Of a stretch of DNA of 64,000 nt, positions 25,483-34,101 are shown piece by piece. A program made the translations under genes and the position numbers. This DNA comes from JALYJG01 sp033763555 (GTDB lineage: Bacteria > Pseudomonadota > Alphaproteobacteria > UBA9219). Position 1 is the stretch's first letter. Each line of letters begins with the position of its first letter. Under the pieces are notes generated by a model, which saw only the letters and a program-made list of their open reading frames with translations, was not told the origin of the DNA and did not search any database. The stretch lies in contig JANRKK010000036.1 of the NCBI GenBank assembly GCA_033763555.1, forward strand, positions 134,819-198,818, in the 5' to 3' direction.

Positions 25483-26343
25483 ATGCAAAAACATACGCTT
25501 GAATTATCCGGAATCGGATTGCGTGCGCCGCATGTGCGGGAACTTTTGGATTCAAAAGCGAATGTCGGCTTTCTTGAAGCCCATTCGGAAAATTACTTCG
25601 GCGGCGGGCAGCCCCGTAAAATTTTGAAACAGATTTCCGAGATTTACCGCGTCACGCTTCATGGCGTGGGGCTTTCTCTGGGCCGCGCCGATGGGCTGGA
25701 TCAGAGTCATATCCGCCAGACCAAGGCGCTCGTGGACGAGCTTCATCCTGTTTTCGTCTCTGAGCATCTGACATGGAGCGGATACTGCCACATTCATGTT
25801 CCAGACTTATTACCCGTTCCTTTTGTCAATGAGGCACTGGACGTATTCGCGGATCATGTGAATGAATTCCAGGATGCCATCGGTCAGCAGATATTGGTTG
25901 AGAATCCCTCCAACTATCTGGCCTTTGAAAAAATAGACTATACCGAGACGGAGTTTTTGAACGCGCTTGTTGAAAGAACAGGTTGCGGACTTTTACTCGA
26001 TATCAACAATATCGCCGTCAGCGCGCATAACCTTGGTTACGATCCTGTCGCCTACATTGATGGTGTCAAGGCCGATGGACGCGTAAGGCAATTCCATCTG
26101 GCTGGATATCAGGTCAATGAATTGGAAAACGGCGAGCGCGTGTTTCTCGACACTCATGGCAGGCACGTTTATCCGGAGGTCTGGGAACTTTACGCCCATG
26201 CGCTGCGCAGGTTCGGGGATGTGCCGACGCTGATCGAATGGGATACGGACATTCCTGCGCTTGATATTCTAATCGCTGAAGCCGCCAAGGCTGACGATGT
26301 CCGCGCTCGCGTAAAAGGAGAACGCCATGACCGCGCTGCGTGA
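25483..26343 (+). CDS. bufB: MNIO-family enzyme BufB (DUF692)
   Basis: A 286-residue multinuclear non-heme iron oxidase with a TIM-barrel fold. Likely iron ligands lie in FLEAHSENYF, TLHGVGLSLG, VSEHLTW, LVENPSNYL, LLDINNI, FHLAGY, DTHGRHVY and LIEWDTDIP. The family modifies cysteines in small peptides, as in methanobactin and bufferin synthesis. The gene lies 26 bases after bufA and overlaps bufC by 17 bases, so the three should be made together. Substrate: the BufA cysteines, by context. Confidence 0.92.
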   Translation: MQKHTLELSGIGLRAPHVRELLDSKANVGFLEAHSENYFGGGQPRKILKQISEIYRVTLHGVGLSLGRADGLDQSHIRQTKALVDELHPVFVSEHLTWSGYCHIHVPDLLPVPFVNEALDVFADHVNEFQDAIGQQILVENPSNYLAFEKIDYTETEFLNALVERTGCGLLLDINNIAVSAHNLGYDPVAYIDGVKADGRVRQFHLAGYQVNELENGERVFLDTHGRHVYPEVWELYAHALRRFGDVPTLIEWDTDIPALDILIAEAAKADDVRARVKGERHDRAA

Positions 26344-27091
26344 CATTCAATCGGCACTTCTTCACGATATTTACTCAGGCGGGCGCGACAGCGTTGCTTA
26401 TCTTGGCAAGGGATTTGCCGAACACCTGAACATCTACGGCAACAACACGCTCTTTGGCCTGACGGATATTCTGGCGAACGCTTATCCGGTCGTGAAGCGG
26501 ATCGTCGGTGAGGAATTCTTCAAGACGGTCGCGCGGCACTATTTGACGGCGCATCCCCAGCCTTCCGGCAATCGCCATATGTTCGGCGGCGAACTATCGC
26601 GTTTCCTGAAAGGGTTTGAGCCTGCTTTATCCCTGCCGTACCTGCCCGATGTCGCCGCGCTGGAATGGGCGCACTTTCAGGCAAGTATCGCCGACGATGC
26701 TGAAACGCTGGATTTTAATATGTTGGCGTCGGCCACGGGGGGCGATCCCTCTTTCGTGCTTGGTCTGCATCCCAGCGTCCATCTTGTCGCCCAAAACTAC
26801 AATGCTCTCGATATTTGGCGAGAGCATCAAAACGAAGACCCTAGCACCATTCGTCTGATACCGAAGGAGCATACGCTTGTCATCTGGCGCGCTGCCGATG
26901 ATAGCGTTCTTATCCGGAAAGCATCTGCTTCTTTCGCAAAATTAATTCATAACTGTTTGGATGGCCTCTCCTTTGCCGAAGCTATGATGGCTGCGGGAGA
27001 AAGCGTTGCCGATATGACGGCACTTCAACAGGAATTTGCCGAAGCTGTCGCGCACGGAGTTTTCTCTGATAAGACGGAAGCATTGCCATGA
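26327..27091 (+). CDS. bufC: Bufferin partner protein BufC (DUF2063)
   Basis: A 254-residue protein with an N-terminal DUF2063 domain (LRDIQSALLHDIYSG, LNIYGNNTLFGLTDILANAYPVV, IVGEEFFKTVARHYL) and a C-terminal beta-rich part. DUF2063 proteins are the usual partners of MNIO enzymes and are thought to present the precursor peptide. Start overlaps bufB; the stop overlaps the merT start by 4 bases (ATGA), tying the bufferin genes to the mercury-type genes that follow. Confidence 0.9.
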   Translation: MTALRDIQSALLHDIYSGGRDSVAYLGKGFAEHLNIYGNNTLFGLTDILANAYPVVKRIVGEEFFKTVARHYLTAHPQPSGNRHMFGGELSRFLKGFEPALSLPYLPDVAALEWAHFQASIADDAETLDFNMLASATGGDPSFVLGLHPSVHLVAQNYNALDIWREHQNEDPSTIRLIPKEHTLVIWRAADDSVLIRKASASFAKLIHNCLDGLSFAEAMMAAGESVADMTALQQEFAEAVAHGVFSDKTEALP

Positions 27092-27426
27092 AGCAAGAGC
27101 ATACCCTTATTGCCGTTATTCTGAGCGGTATTGGCGCAAGCCTTTGTTGTGTTGCGCCGCTGGTGTTTGTGATGTTGGGTATTGGAGGTGCGTGGGTCGG
27201 AGGCTTCACTGCCATGGAGCCTTACCGTCCTCTATTTGTCGCGCTAACGCTGATTTTTTTGGGAATGGGTTTTCTCAAACTTTATATTAGTCCGCGCACC
27301 TGCGAGGTGGGTAAACCGTGTTCCGATAACAAGGTTATCCAACGTCAACGTCTAATTTTCTGGCTGGTTGCCATCCCCGTGCTGGGGTTGATCTCATTTC
27401 CGTGGTTCGCACCACTTTTATACTAG
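27088..27426 (+). CDS. merT: Mercuric ion transporter MerT
   Basis: A 112-residue inner-membrane protein with three helices. The vicinal cysteine pair C20-C21 (GASLCCVAP) in helix 1 and the cytoplasmic pair C72/C78 (RTCEVGKPC) are the Hg(II) relay cysteines of MerT. It imports Hg(II) in classical mer operons. Here no merR and no standard merA with a C-terminal cysteine pair are nearby, so its cargo or purpose may differ. It overlaps bufC by 4 bases. Confidence 0.9.
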   Translation: MKQEHTLIAVILSGIGASLCCVAPLVFVMLGIGGAWVGGFTAMEPYRPLFVALTLIFLGMGFLKLYISPRTCEVGKPCSDNKVIQRQRLIFWLVAIPVLGLISFPWFAPLLY

Positions 27427-27436
27427 AGGAGAAAAA

Positions 27437-27739
27437 ATGAGAATATTTATCGCCCTATTTGCCTGCGTGATGGCGCTGTCCTCACCTCAAATGGCTGAGG
27501 CCGCTCAACGTAGCGTGACGCTCGACGTGCAGAAAATGACGTGCGCCGCATGCCCCATCACGGTCAAGAAGGCTCTGGAACATGTAACAGGGGTTTCCAG
27601 GGTCGATGTCAACTTCGAGAAAAAAACGGCTCTCGTAGATTTTGATGACGCATTGTCTTCCGTTGCCGCCCTGACACAGGCGACCGAAGATGCCGGTTAT
27701 CCCTCAACCGTTAGAGAAAGTGCTGCTGGGTATGAATAA
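27437..27739 (+). CDS. merP: Periplasmic mercury-binding protein MerP
   Basis: A 100-residue protein with a signal peptide (IALFACVMALSSPQMAEA) and one heavy-metal-associated domain whose metal site is KMTCAACPITVKKAL (C36, C39). MerP passes Hg(II) to MerT in mer operons. An AGAGGAG ribosome site precedes the start. It sits 10 bases after merT and overlaps the next gene by 8 bases. Confidence 0.9.
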   Translation: MRIFIALFACVMALSSPQMAEAAQRSVTLDVQKMTCAACPITVKKALEHVTGVSRVDVNFEKKTALVDFDDALSSVAALTQATEDAGYPSTVRESAAGYE

Positions 27740-27962
27740 AGACGCCATCAAATCCAAAATCACATGCCCGCAGTGCGGCGCGCAGAAAGAAGAAATCATG
27801 CCCGATAATGCATGCGTTCATTTTTATGAATGTACGCAATGTCATGCCCTTCTGAAACCAAAGAAAGGGGACTGTTGTGTTTTCTGCTCTTACGGGGATG
27901 TTCCATGTCCTCCCAGACAGCATGATTGTCAATGCCAACAAGGAAAGGAAAGCGATGAATGA
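27732..27962 (+). CDS. GDCCVxC-type cysteine-rich protein
   Basis: A 76-residue cytoplasmic protein with twelve cysteines: TCPQCGAQ, ECTQCHAL, then the signature KKGDCCVFCSYGDVPCPP and a final DCQCQQ. Proteins with the GDCCVFCSYG motif recur next to merT/merP-like genes and are presumed metal-binding; their role is not known to me. The CxxC pairs suggest one or two zinc-ribbon-like sites. Start and stop overlap the flanking genes. Confidence 0.8.
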   Translation: MNKDAIKSKITCPQCGAQKEEIMPDNACVHFYECTQCHALLKPKKGDCCVFCSYGDVPCPPRQHDCQCQQGKESDE

Positions 27963-28396
27963 TAAAATGCACATGCTCCTTTATGGATAAATTCACCGCC
28001 AAATCCAACTGGTTTCAATCGGCAGCTCTTTTGGCAGCGCGGCTTTGGATCGCGAAGACATTTTTCATGTCCGGTCTGGTAAAGATAAAAAGCTGGGATT
28101 CAACCATTGCCCTGTTCACGGACGAATACAAAGTTCCCGTGCTTCCTCCAGAAATCGCGGCTTATATGGCGACCGCCGCCGAACTATCTCTGCCCGTACT
28201 GCTGGTCTTGGGACTGATGACGCCGTTTGCCGCCCTCGGACTATTTGTCATGACGTTGGTTATTGAATTATTCGTCTACCCAGGCACGACAGATCATTAT
28301 CACTGGATGTTACTCCTTGGCGTGCTCGTCACTCACGGCAGCGGAAAGCTGGGAGCTGATTTTTGGATTCTGAAACGTTTCAACGCGAAGGCTTGA
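27959..28396 (+). CDS. DoxX-family membrane protein
   Basis: A 145-residue protein with four hydrophobic helices and the DoxX features LAARLWIAKTFFMSGLVKIKSWD and GLFVMTLVIELFVYPG. DoxX proteins also accompany MNIO/DUF2063 gene sets elsewhere, so it may belong functionally with bufABC although four genes separate them. The ATG at 27959 overlaps the upstream stop (ATGA) and has a good AGGAAAGG site; a second start lies at 27983. Confidence 0.82.
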   Translation: MIKCTCSFMDKFTAKSNWFQSAALLAARLWIAKTFFMSGLVKIKSWDSTIALFTDEYKVPVLPPEIAAYMATAAELSLPVLLVLGLMTPFAALGLFVMTLVIELFVYPGTTDHYHWMLLLGVLVTHGSGKLGADFWILKRFNAKA

Positions 28397-28398
28397 TC

Positions 28399-29070
28399 AT
28401 GAAAAGTTTTACCATTGGTCGACGATTGACAAGCGAGTTCATCGGAACGGCGCTGCTTTTAGCCGTTGTCATTGGGTCTGGCATCATGGGGGAAACCCTT
28501 GCGGGAGGAAACACGGCCATCGCTCTCCTCGCCAACACACTTGCCACGGGTGCTGCACTTGTTGTTCTCATTACCGTTTTCGGCCCTGTTTCCGGCGCAC
28601 ATTTTAATCCAGCCGTAACCTTAACATTTTTATTGAGGAAGGAATTCGATAAGAAGGATATCGCCCCTTATATTCTGGCTCAGATTTCTGGCGGCATTCT
28701 CGGCGTCTTTGTTGCGCATGTAATGTTCGCGGAGCCTGTTTTGCAAGTCTCCGCGAAGTTGCGTGGAGGAGCGGCATTAGGTTTCTCGGAGTTTATTGCC
28801 ACCTTCGGCCTTATCGTCACGATCCTTGGCAGCGTTCGCTTCAAGCCAGACTCTGTTCCGCTTGCTGTCGGGCTTTACATCACCTCGGCTTATTGGTTCA
28901 CCGCATCGACTTCTTTTGCCAATCCTGCAGTTACGATTGCGCGCATGTTTTCGGACACGTTCGCGGGAATCGCCCCGTCCTCCGCGCCACTTTTTATCAT
29001 ATGCCAGCTAGCGGGTGCATTTGTCGGAGCCTGCGTTTTGGGATGGATGCTTAAAGAGAAGAATAAATGA
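28399..29070 (+). CDS. Aquaporin-family channel (MIP)
   Basis: A 223-residue channel with six helices and two NPA boxes, in SGAHFNPAVTLTFLL and SFANPAVTIARMFSD; the arginine of the selectivity filter follows the second box. Aquaglyceroporins in arsenic operons (for example AqpS) conduct As(III) or methylarsenicals. The position upstream of arsS-arsM makes arsenical transport more likely than simple water flow, but this is inferred. It starts 2 bases after the DoxX gene. Confidence 0.88.
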   Translation: MKSFTIGRRLTSEFIGTALLLAVVIGSGIMGETLAGGNTAIALLANTLATGAALVVLITVFGPVSGAHFNPAVTLTFLLRKEFDKKDIAPYILAQISGGILGVFVAHVMFAEPVLQVSAKLRGGAALGFSEFIATFGLIVTILGSVRFKPDSVPLAVGLYITSAYWFTASTSFANPAVTIARMFSDTFAGIAPSSAPLFIICQLAGAFVGACVLGWMLKEKNK

Positions 29071-29759
29071 CTAAAAAAGCCATCATCCGTTTTGTGCTTG
29101 TCCTGCTTCTCGTCGCCACCGCCATGGCGGCATGGCAACTGCACATCTCTGATTATTTGAACCTAGAGTTCATCCGTACTCAACAGGCCGCCATCAAAAG
29201 CTATTATAGTGAGCATCCCTTTGTAACCGTGGGTCTGTTTTTCGTCACCTATGTCGCAGTAGCTGCGTTGTCCTTGCCTGGAGCCGCCGTTATGACGCTT
29301 TTAGGCGGGGTGCTGCTGGGATTCTGGCAAGGTTTGATAGCCGTATCTTTCGCCAGCACCATAGGAGCGACACTCGCTTTTCTTCTGGCGCGCTTTTTAC
29401 TCAAGGACTGGATACAAGGCCATTATCAAAAGCAACTAACTACCCTCAACGAAGGCTTTAGGAAGGAAGGCGCGTTCTATCTTTTCGCCTTGCGTCTGAT
29501 CCCCGTATTCCCGTTTTTCCTCGTCAATATCCTGACGGGGGTTATGCCGATCAAAACGCGCCACTTCTACGGGGCAAGCCAGCTTGGCATGTTGCCAGGC
29601 ACGGCGGTTTATGTTTATGCGGGCACAGAGCTTGGAAAAATCCAGTCTCTCTCCGACATTGCATCGCCATCTCTTTTGGCGGCTTTTATTGTTTTGGGGT
29701 TGTTTCCCCTGATCGCTAAAAAAATCGTTGCGGCGTTACGCAGCCGGAGGAAAGCATGA
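29067..29759 (+). CDS. TVP38/TMEM64-family membrane protein
   Basis: A 230-residue inner-membrane protein of the VTT/SNARE-associated (DedA-like) superfamily: VAALSLPGAAVMTLLGGVLLGF, the central GATLAFLLARFLLKDW and FALRLIPVFPFFLVNILTG. Relatives are often encoded directly before a dihydrolipoamide dehydrogenase-like gene, as here. Role unknown; some family members move lipids across membranes. It overlaps the flanking genes by 4 bases on each side. Confidence 0.85.
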   Translation: MTKKAIIRFVLVLLLVATAMAAWQLHISDYLNLEFIRTQQAAIKSYYSEHPFVTVGLFFVTYVAVAALSLPGAAVMTLLGGVLLGFWQGLIAVSFASTIGATLAFLLARFLLKDWIQGHYQKQLTTLNEGFRKEGAFYLFALRLIPVFPFFLVNILTGVMPIKTRHFYGASQLGMLPGTAVYVYAGTELGKIQSLSDIASPSLLAAFIVLGLFPLIAKKIVAALRSRRKA

Positions 29760-31195
29760 GCAAATACAACTACAATGTGATTGTCATCGGAGGAGGCTCC
29801 GCAGGGCTGGTTTCGTCTTATATCGCCGCCGCATTGAAGGCGAAGGTCGCCCTGATTGAAAAGCACAAAATGGGCGGCGATTGCCTGAATACAGGCTGTG
29901 TGCCGAGCAAGGCGTTGCTCCGGTCGGCCAAAATGTTGTCCTACGCCCGCAGAGCCGAGGAATTCGGGTTCAATAAGGCGACTGTAGATTTTGACTTCGC
30001 TAAGGTGATGGAGCGCATCCAAGGCGTCATTGCGGCCATTGCGCCCCATGATTCCATAGAGCGATACACGCAACTTGGTGTTGATTGTATCGAAGGTGCG
30101 GCCAAGATCGTGGCTCCCCGCCGTGTCGAGGTGAATGGCAAGACGCTGACCGCACGAAGCATCATCGTGTCGACGGGCGCACGGCCAATGATTCCGCCAA
30201 TCCCAGGTCTCGACCAAATCGACTATCTGACAAGCGACACGGTCTGGAATCTACGAGAACGTCCCAGGCGGCTGCTTGTTTTAGGCGGCGGGCCGATTGG
30301 TGCTGAAATGGCGCAGGCTTTCTCACGGCTGGGGTCGGAGGTGACCATCGTTGAAATGGCTCCGCATCTGCTGGTGCGAGAGGATGCCGAGGTTATCGAA
30401 CTTGTCACCCATAGATTTCAGGTGGAAGGAATAAAGGTTTTAACAGGTCATAAAGCCAGATCTTTCAGAACAGAAGCAGGGCAAAAAATCCTGACCTGCG
30501 AACATAATGGTGGCGACGTCGATGTTGTCTTCGATCAGGTTATCGTCGCTCTGGGGCGGCAGGCGAATGTGTCTGGCTTCGGCCTTGAGGATCTTGGCGT
30601 AAAACTCTCCCCTCGGAAAACCGTAGATGCCGATGCTTTCCTTGAAACGAATATCCCTGGTATTTACGTTTGCGGCGATGTCACAGGGCCATATCAGTTT
30701 ACCCATACGGCGGCGCATCAGGCATGGTACGCCAGTGTGAACGCGCTTTTTGCGCCCTTCAGGCGGTTCAAGGTCGATTACCGTGTCATTCCATGGACGA
30801 CGTTTACCGATCCCGAAGTGGCGCGGGTTGGCCTCAACGAAAAAGAGGCCAAAGAGAAAAACATTCCCTATGAAGTCACGACCTACGGCATTGACGACCT
30901 GGATCGCGCCATCGCCGACAGCGAAGCGCATGGGTTCGTCAAAGTCCTGACGGTGCCAGGAAAAGACAAGATTCTTGGCGTGACGATCGTCGGCACGCAT
31001 GCGGGCGATATTATCCCCGAATTCATTCTGGCTATGAAGCATGGTCTGGGGTTGAATAAAATACTCGGCACGATCCACATCTACCCGACGCTCGGAGAGG
31101 CCAACAAATATGCGGCTGGCGTTTGGCGTAAGGCGCATGTGCCGAAACTCGGATTAAAGATCGTTGAAAAATTCCATGCATGGAGAAGAACATAA
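29756..31195 (+). CDS. Pyridine nucleotide-disulfide oxidoreductase (Lpd/MerA-like, no C-terminal Cys pair)
   Basis: A 479-residue flavoprotein disulfide reductase: FAD motif VIVIGGGSAGLVSSYIAA, redox pair C43/C48 in GGDCLNTGCVPSKALL, NAD motif LLVLGGGPIGAEMAQAF, second FAD motif GIYVCGDVTGP, and dimerisation domain with HIYPTLGEA. MerA shares this core but adds an N-terminal metal domain and a C-terminal vicinal cysteine pair that bind Hg(II); neither is here (the end reads VEKFHAWRRT). It is therefore probably not a classical mercuric reductase. It could keep a thiol cofactor or partner reduced. Confidence 0.85.
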   Translation: MSKYNYNVIVIGGGSAGLVSSYIAAALKAKVALIEKHKMGGDCLNTGCVPSKALLRSAKMLSYARRAEEFGFNKATVDFDFAKVMERIQGVIAAIAPHDSIERYTQLGVDCIEGAAKIVAPRRVEVNGKTLTARSIIVSTGARPMIPPIPGLDQIDYLTSDTVWNLRERPRRLLVLGGGPIGAEMAQAFSRLGSEVTIVEMAPHLLVREDAEVIELVTHRFQVEGIKVLTGHKARSFRTEAGQKILTCEHNGGDVDVVFDQVIVALGRQANVSGFGLEDLGVKLSPRKTVDADAFLETNIPGIYVCGDVTGPYQFTHTAAHQAWYASVNALFAPFRRFKVDYRVIPWTTFTDPEVARVGLNEKEAKEKNIPYEVTTYGIDDLDRAIADSEAHGFVKVLTVPGKDKILGVTIVGTHAGDIIPEFILAMKHGLGLNKILGTIHIYPTLGEANKYAAGVWRKAHVPKLGLKIVEKFHAWRRT

Positions 31196-31196
31196 A

Positions 31197-32189
31197 ATGG
31201 ACGGGAGCCTTTGCAGAGTAAATCGATTTGATGAAACGCTTTCGCGCCGTGGGCTAAAGGTTAAGCGCGAGGTTATAATGACGCTACAGGTCAATATCGG
31301 TAAAAGGTGCAATCAGGCGTGCCACCATTGCCATGTCGAGTCTGGCCCCAACCGCACCGAAAATATGGAACAATCCACCGTAGATAGGATTCTTGAGCTT
31401 TTGCAAGGCGCGCCTGATATCGCGCTTGTCGACGTCACGGGCGGTGCACCCGAACTCAACCCGCATTTTCGCACTTTCGTCACGCATATCCGTGCCATGG
31501 GCAAGGACGTTATTGATCGTTGTAATCTCACGGTTCTTTTTGAAAAGGGACAAGAAGATACGGCGGAATTTCTGGCCGAACAAAAGGTGCAGATCGTCGC
31601 TTCCTTGCCATGCTATCTGGAAGACAACGTCAATGCCCAGCGCGGTAAAGGTGTGTTTGGTAAAAGCATCGCCGCGCTCGAAAAGCTCAATGCTTTGGGA
31701 TACGGAAAGTCAGATAGCGGGTTGGTCTTGAACCTTGTCTATAACCCCATCGGCACGCATTTGCCACCGGAACAGAAAAAGCTAGAGTCCGCCTATAAGG
31801 AGCATTTGCACAAGAATTTTGGTCTTGTGTTCAACAGTCTTTTCACGATTACGAATATGCCGATCAAGCGTTTCGCGCATATGCTGGAGCGCGATGGTCT
31901 GGCCGAGCAGTATATGCAGCTCCTGATCGACAACTTTAATGTGCAGGCCGCACAGGAAGTGATGTGCAAACAGCTTGTCTCCATCAGCTGGGACGGAAAG
32001 CTCTATGATTGCGATTTCAACCAGATGCTGGAAATCCCCCTGAATTATAAGCCAAGAACGATTTGGGATATTCCGTCCTTTTCGTCACTTGATCAGGGCA
32101 TCGCCTTTGCCGACCATTGCTTTGGGTGTACGGCGGGCGCAGGCAGTTCTTGCACAGGAGCATTATTAACAACAGGAGAAAGAACATGA
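31197..32189 (+). CDS. arsS: Arsenosugar biosynthesis radical SAM protein ArsS
   Basis: A 330-residue radical SAM enzyme. The 4Fe-4S motif CNQACHHC (C38, C42, C45) follows MTLQVNIGKR, and a cysteine-rich C-terminus (DHCFGCTAGAGSSC) fits an auxiliary site. ArsS transfers the 5'-deoxyadenosyl group of SAM to dimethylarsenite, the step that creates the arsenosugar precursor. It starts 1 base after the oxidoreductase stop; the stop overlaps arsM (ATGA). Confidence 0.9.
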   Translation: MDGSLCRVNRFDETLSRRGLKVKREVIMTLQVNIGKRCNQACHHCHVESGPNRTENMEQSTVDRILELLQGAPDIALVDVTGGAPELNPHFRTFVTHIRAMGKDVIDRCNLTVLFEKGQEDTAEFLAEQKVQIVASLPCYLEDNVNAQRGKGVFGKSIAALEKLNALGYGKSDSGLVLNLVYNPIGTHLPPEQKKLESAYKEHLHKNFGLVFNSLFTITNMPIKRFAHMLERDGLAEQYMQLLIDNFNVQAAQEVMCKQLVSISWDGKLYDCDFNQMLEIPLNYKPRTIWDIPSFSSLDQGIAFADHCFGCTAGAGSSCTGALLTTGERT

Positions 32190-33238
32190 CATCATCAGCA
32201 CAAGCCTTACAAAAGAGCGTTCAGGAATATTACGGAGAAACCCTTCAAGGGAGCGTCGATCTTAAGACGAGCGCTTGCTGTCCCATTGACGCGATGCCAG
32301 AGCACCTGCGACCTTATTTAAAAAACATTCATTCGGAAATTCAGGAAAAATTCTACGGGTGCGGCTCTCCCATTCCGCAATCTTTGGAGGGCATGACTGT
32401 TCTCGATCTTGGGTGCGGCACTGGAAGGGATGCCTATATTTTGGCACAACTCGTGGGGCCAAAGGGCAAGGTTATCGGCGTAGACATGACGGAAGCGCAA
32501 CTGGATATTGCCAAAAGACATGTGGATCATCACGCCGTTGTCTTCGGATATGATCGCCCAAACACGGAATTTCATCACGGCTATATCGAGGATTTGAAGA
32601 CGCTCGGCATCGCCGACAATTCGGTTGACGTCGTCGTCTCCAACTGCGTGATCAATCTTTCCGCCGACAAGGAAGCCGTGTTCCGCGAGATCTTTCGCGT
32701 GTTGAAGCCAGGCGGTGAACTTTACTTCTCAGATGTCTTTGCTGGTCGGCGCGTACCGGAGCATTTGCAACAAGACAAGGAACTTCTGGGCGAATGCCTG
32801 GGTGGCGCAATGTACTCGGAGGATTTCCGGCGCATGCTGCGTAAGATCGGTTGTCTGGACTACCGCATGATGAGCAAAGGCAGGATTGCGCTTAACGATC
32901 CTGAAATCGAGAAAAAGGTAGGTATGATCGATTTTTACTCGATCACGGTACGGGCATTTAAGTGCGACCTTGAGGATATCTGCGAGGATTACGGTCATGT
33001 CGTAACGTACAAGGGAACGATGGCCGAAGCGCCGCACGCCTTCCGCCTTGATGATCATCATCTCTTTAGAACAGGCATACCGGAACGTGTCTGCGGCAAC
33101 ACATGGAAGATGCTGATGGAAACGCGTTTCGCATCCCATTTCACGTCTATGGGTGATTTTACGACCCATTACGGCGCATTCGACTGCGCCCCTTCAACCG
33201 GAGCGGAAAGTAACGCTACCGCAGGCGCGTGCTGCTAG
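32186..33238 (+). CDS. arsM: Arsenite S-adenosylmethionine methyltransferase ArsM
   Basis: A 350-residue class I methyltransferase with SAM motif VLDLGCGTGRDAY. The three arsenic-binding cysteines of the family are visible in FYGCGSPIP, VVSNCVINLS and LGECLGGAMY, and a Cys pair in the N-terminus (SACCPID) and at the end (GACC) may add sites. It methylates As(III) stepwise, giving the dimethyl substrate for ArsS. An AGGAGA site supports the ATG at 32186. Confidence 0.94.
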   Translation: MTSSAQALQKSVQEYYGETLQGSVDLKTSACCPIDAMPEHLRPYLKNIHSEIQEKFYGCGSPIPQSLEGMTVLDLGCGTGRDAYILAQLVGPKGKVIGVDMTEAQLDIAKRHVDHHAVVFGYDRPNTEFHHGYIEDLKTLGIADNSVDVVVSNCVINLSADKEAVFREIFRVLKPGGELYFSDVFAGRRVPEHLQQDKELLGECLGGAMYSEDFRRMLRKIGCLDYRMMSKGRIALNDPEIEKKVGMIDFYSITVRAFKCDLEDICEDYGHVVTYKGTMAEAPHAFRLDDHHLFRTGIPERVCGNTWKMLMETRFASHFTSMGDFTTHYGAFDCAPSTGAESNATAGACC

Positions 33239-33250
33239 AAAGGAAAGATT

Positions 33251-34096
33251 ATGCTGGGAATTATCGGTGGCACAGGATTTTACAAACTTCAGGGACTGGA
33301 GATCGTCGAGGAAACGGAGATGGATACGCCTTTCGGCAAGCCCTCTGCTCCTCTGACGAGAGCGCGTTATGCGGGTAAGGACGTCTTTTTCCTCCCTCGC
33401 CATGGCGCACGGCACCAGTTTCTGCCGCATGAGGTTAATTACCGCGCCAATATCTATGCTCTTAAAAAGGCAGGCGTAAAACAGCTCATCGGGTTTTCTG
33501 CCGTTGGCAGTTTGCGCGAAGAGATCGCGCCAGGTGAGTTTGCCATTCCTGCCCAATATATCGACTGGGTTAAGGATGGTAGGATAAAAACCTTCTTCGG
33601 CAACGGTGTCACTGCCCATGTTTCAACGGCGAGACCTGTGTGTCAGAACCTTACGGATGGATTGACCCGTGCCGCCCAGAAGGCAGGTGCCGCCATCCAT
33701 ACGGGCAAGACCTATGTGTGCGTTGACGGACCGCGTCTCGGCACCCAAGCCGAAAGTCACTTCTTTCGTCAAATCGGCGGCGACCTTGTCGGCATGACGA
33801 ATGTGCCGGAAGTGTTTTTGGCACGTGAGGCCCAGATTTGCTACGCGATTGTCGGCATCGCCACGGACTATGATTGCTGGAAGGAAAATCCCGCCGACCA
33901 TGCAGACACTGCTACCATTATCGCGCGCTATGGCACAAGTTTGACAAAGGCCAACGCCATGCTTCTGGCCTTTTTGGATGGAAATCTGCCCCACGGATGT
34001 CCGTCATGCCGTGAAAGCTTGAAAGGCGCTGTCATGACGCCGGATGACGCTTTATCCGAGCAGGCGCGCGCTATGCTAGCGGTCTTAAGGACTTAA
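33251..34096 (+). CDS. MTA/purine nucleoside phosphorylase-like enzyme
   Basis: A 281-residue nucleoside phosphorylase of the methylthioadenosine (MtnP) group: LGIIGGTGFYKL, FLPRHGARHQFLPHEVNYRANIYAL (cut here at the key RHG and H residues), GSLREEIAPGEF, DGPRLGTQAES, VGMTNVPEVFLAREA and TDYDCW. MtnP cleaves adenine from 5'-methylthioadenosine with phosphate. Placed between arsM and two glycosyltransferases, it most likely removes adenine from the arsenic-bearing 5'-deoxyadenosine made by ArsS. That substrate is inferred. Confidence 0.85.
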   Translation: MLGIIGGTGFYKLQGLEIVEETEMDTPFGKPSAPLTRARYAGKDVFFLPRHGARHQFLPHEVNYRANIYALKKAGVKQLIGFSAVGSLREEIAPGEFAIPAQYIDWVKDGRIKTFFGNGVTAHVSTARPVCQNLTDGLTRAAQKAGAAIHTGKTYVCVDGPRLGTQAESHFFRQIGGDLVGMTNVPEVFLAREAQICYAIVGIATDYDCWKENPADHADTATIIARYGTSLTKANAMLLAFLDGNLPHGCPSCRESLKGAVMTPDDALSEQARAMLAVLRT

Positions 34097-34101
34097 ATGC
34101 C

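Noticed and set aside
29756..31195. Mercuric reductase MerA
   Set aside because: The redox core fits, but the N-terminal metal domain and C-terminal cysteine pair of MerA are missing.
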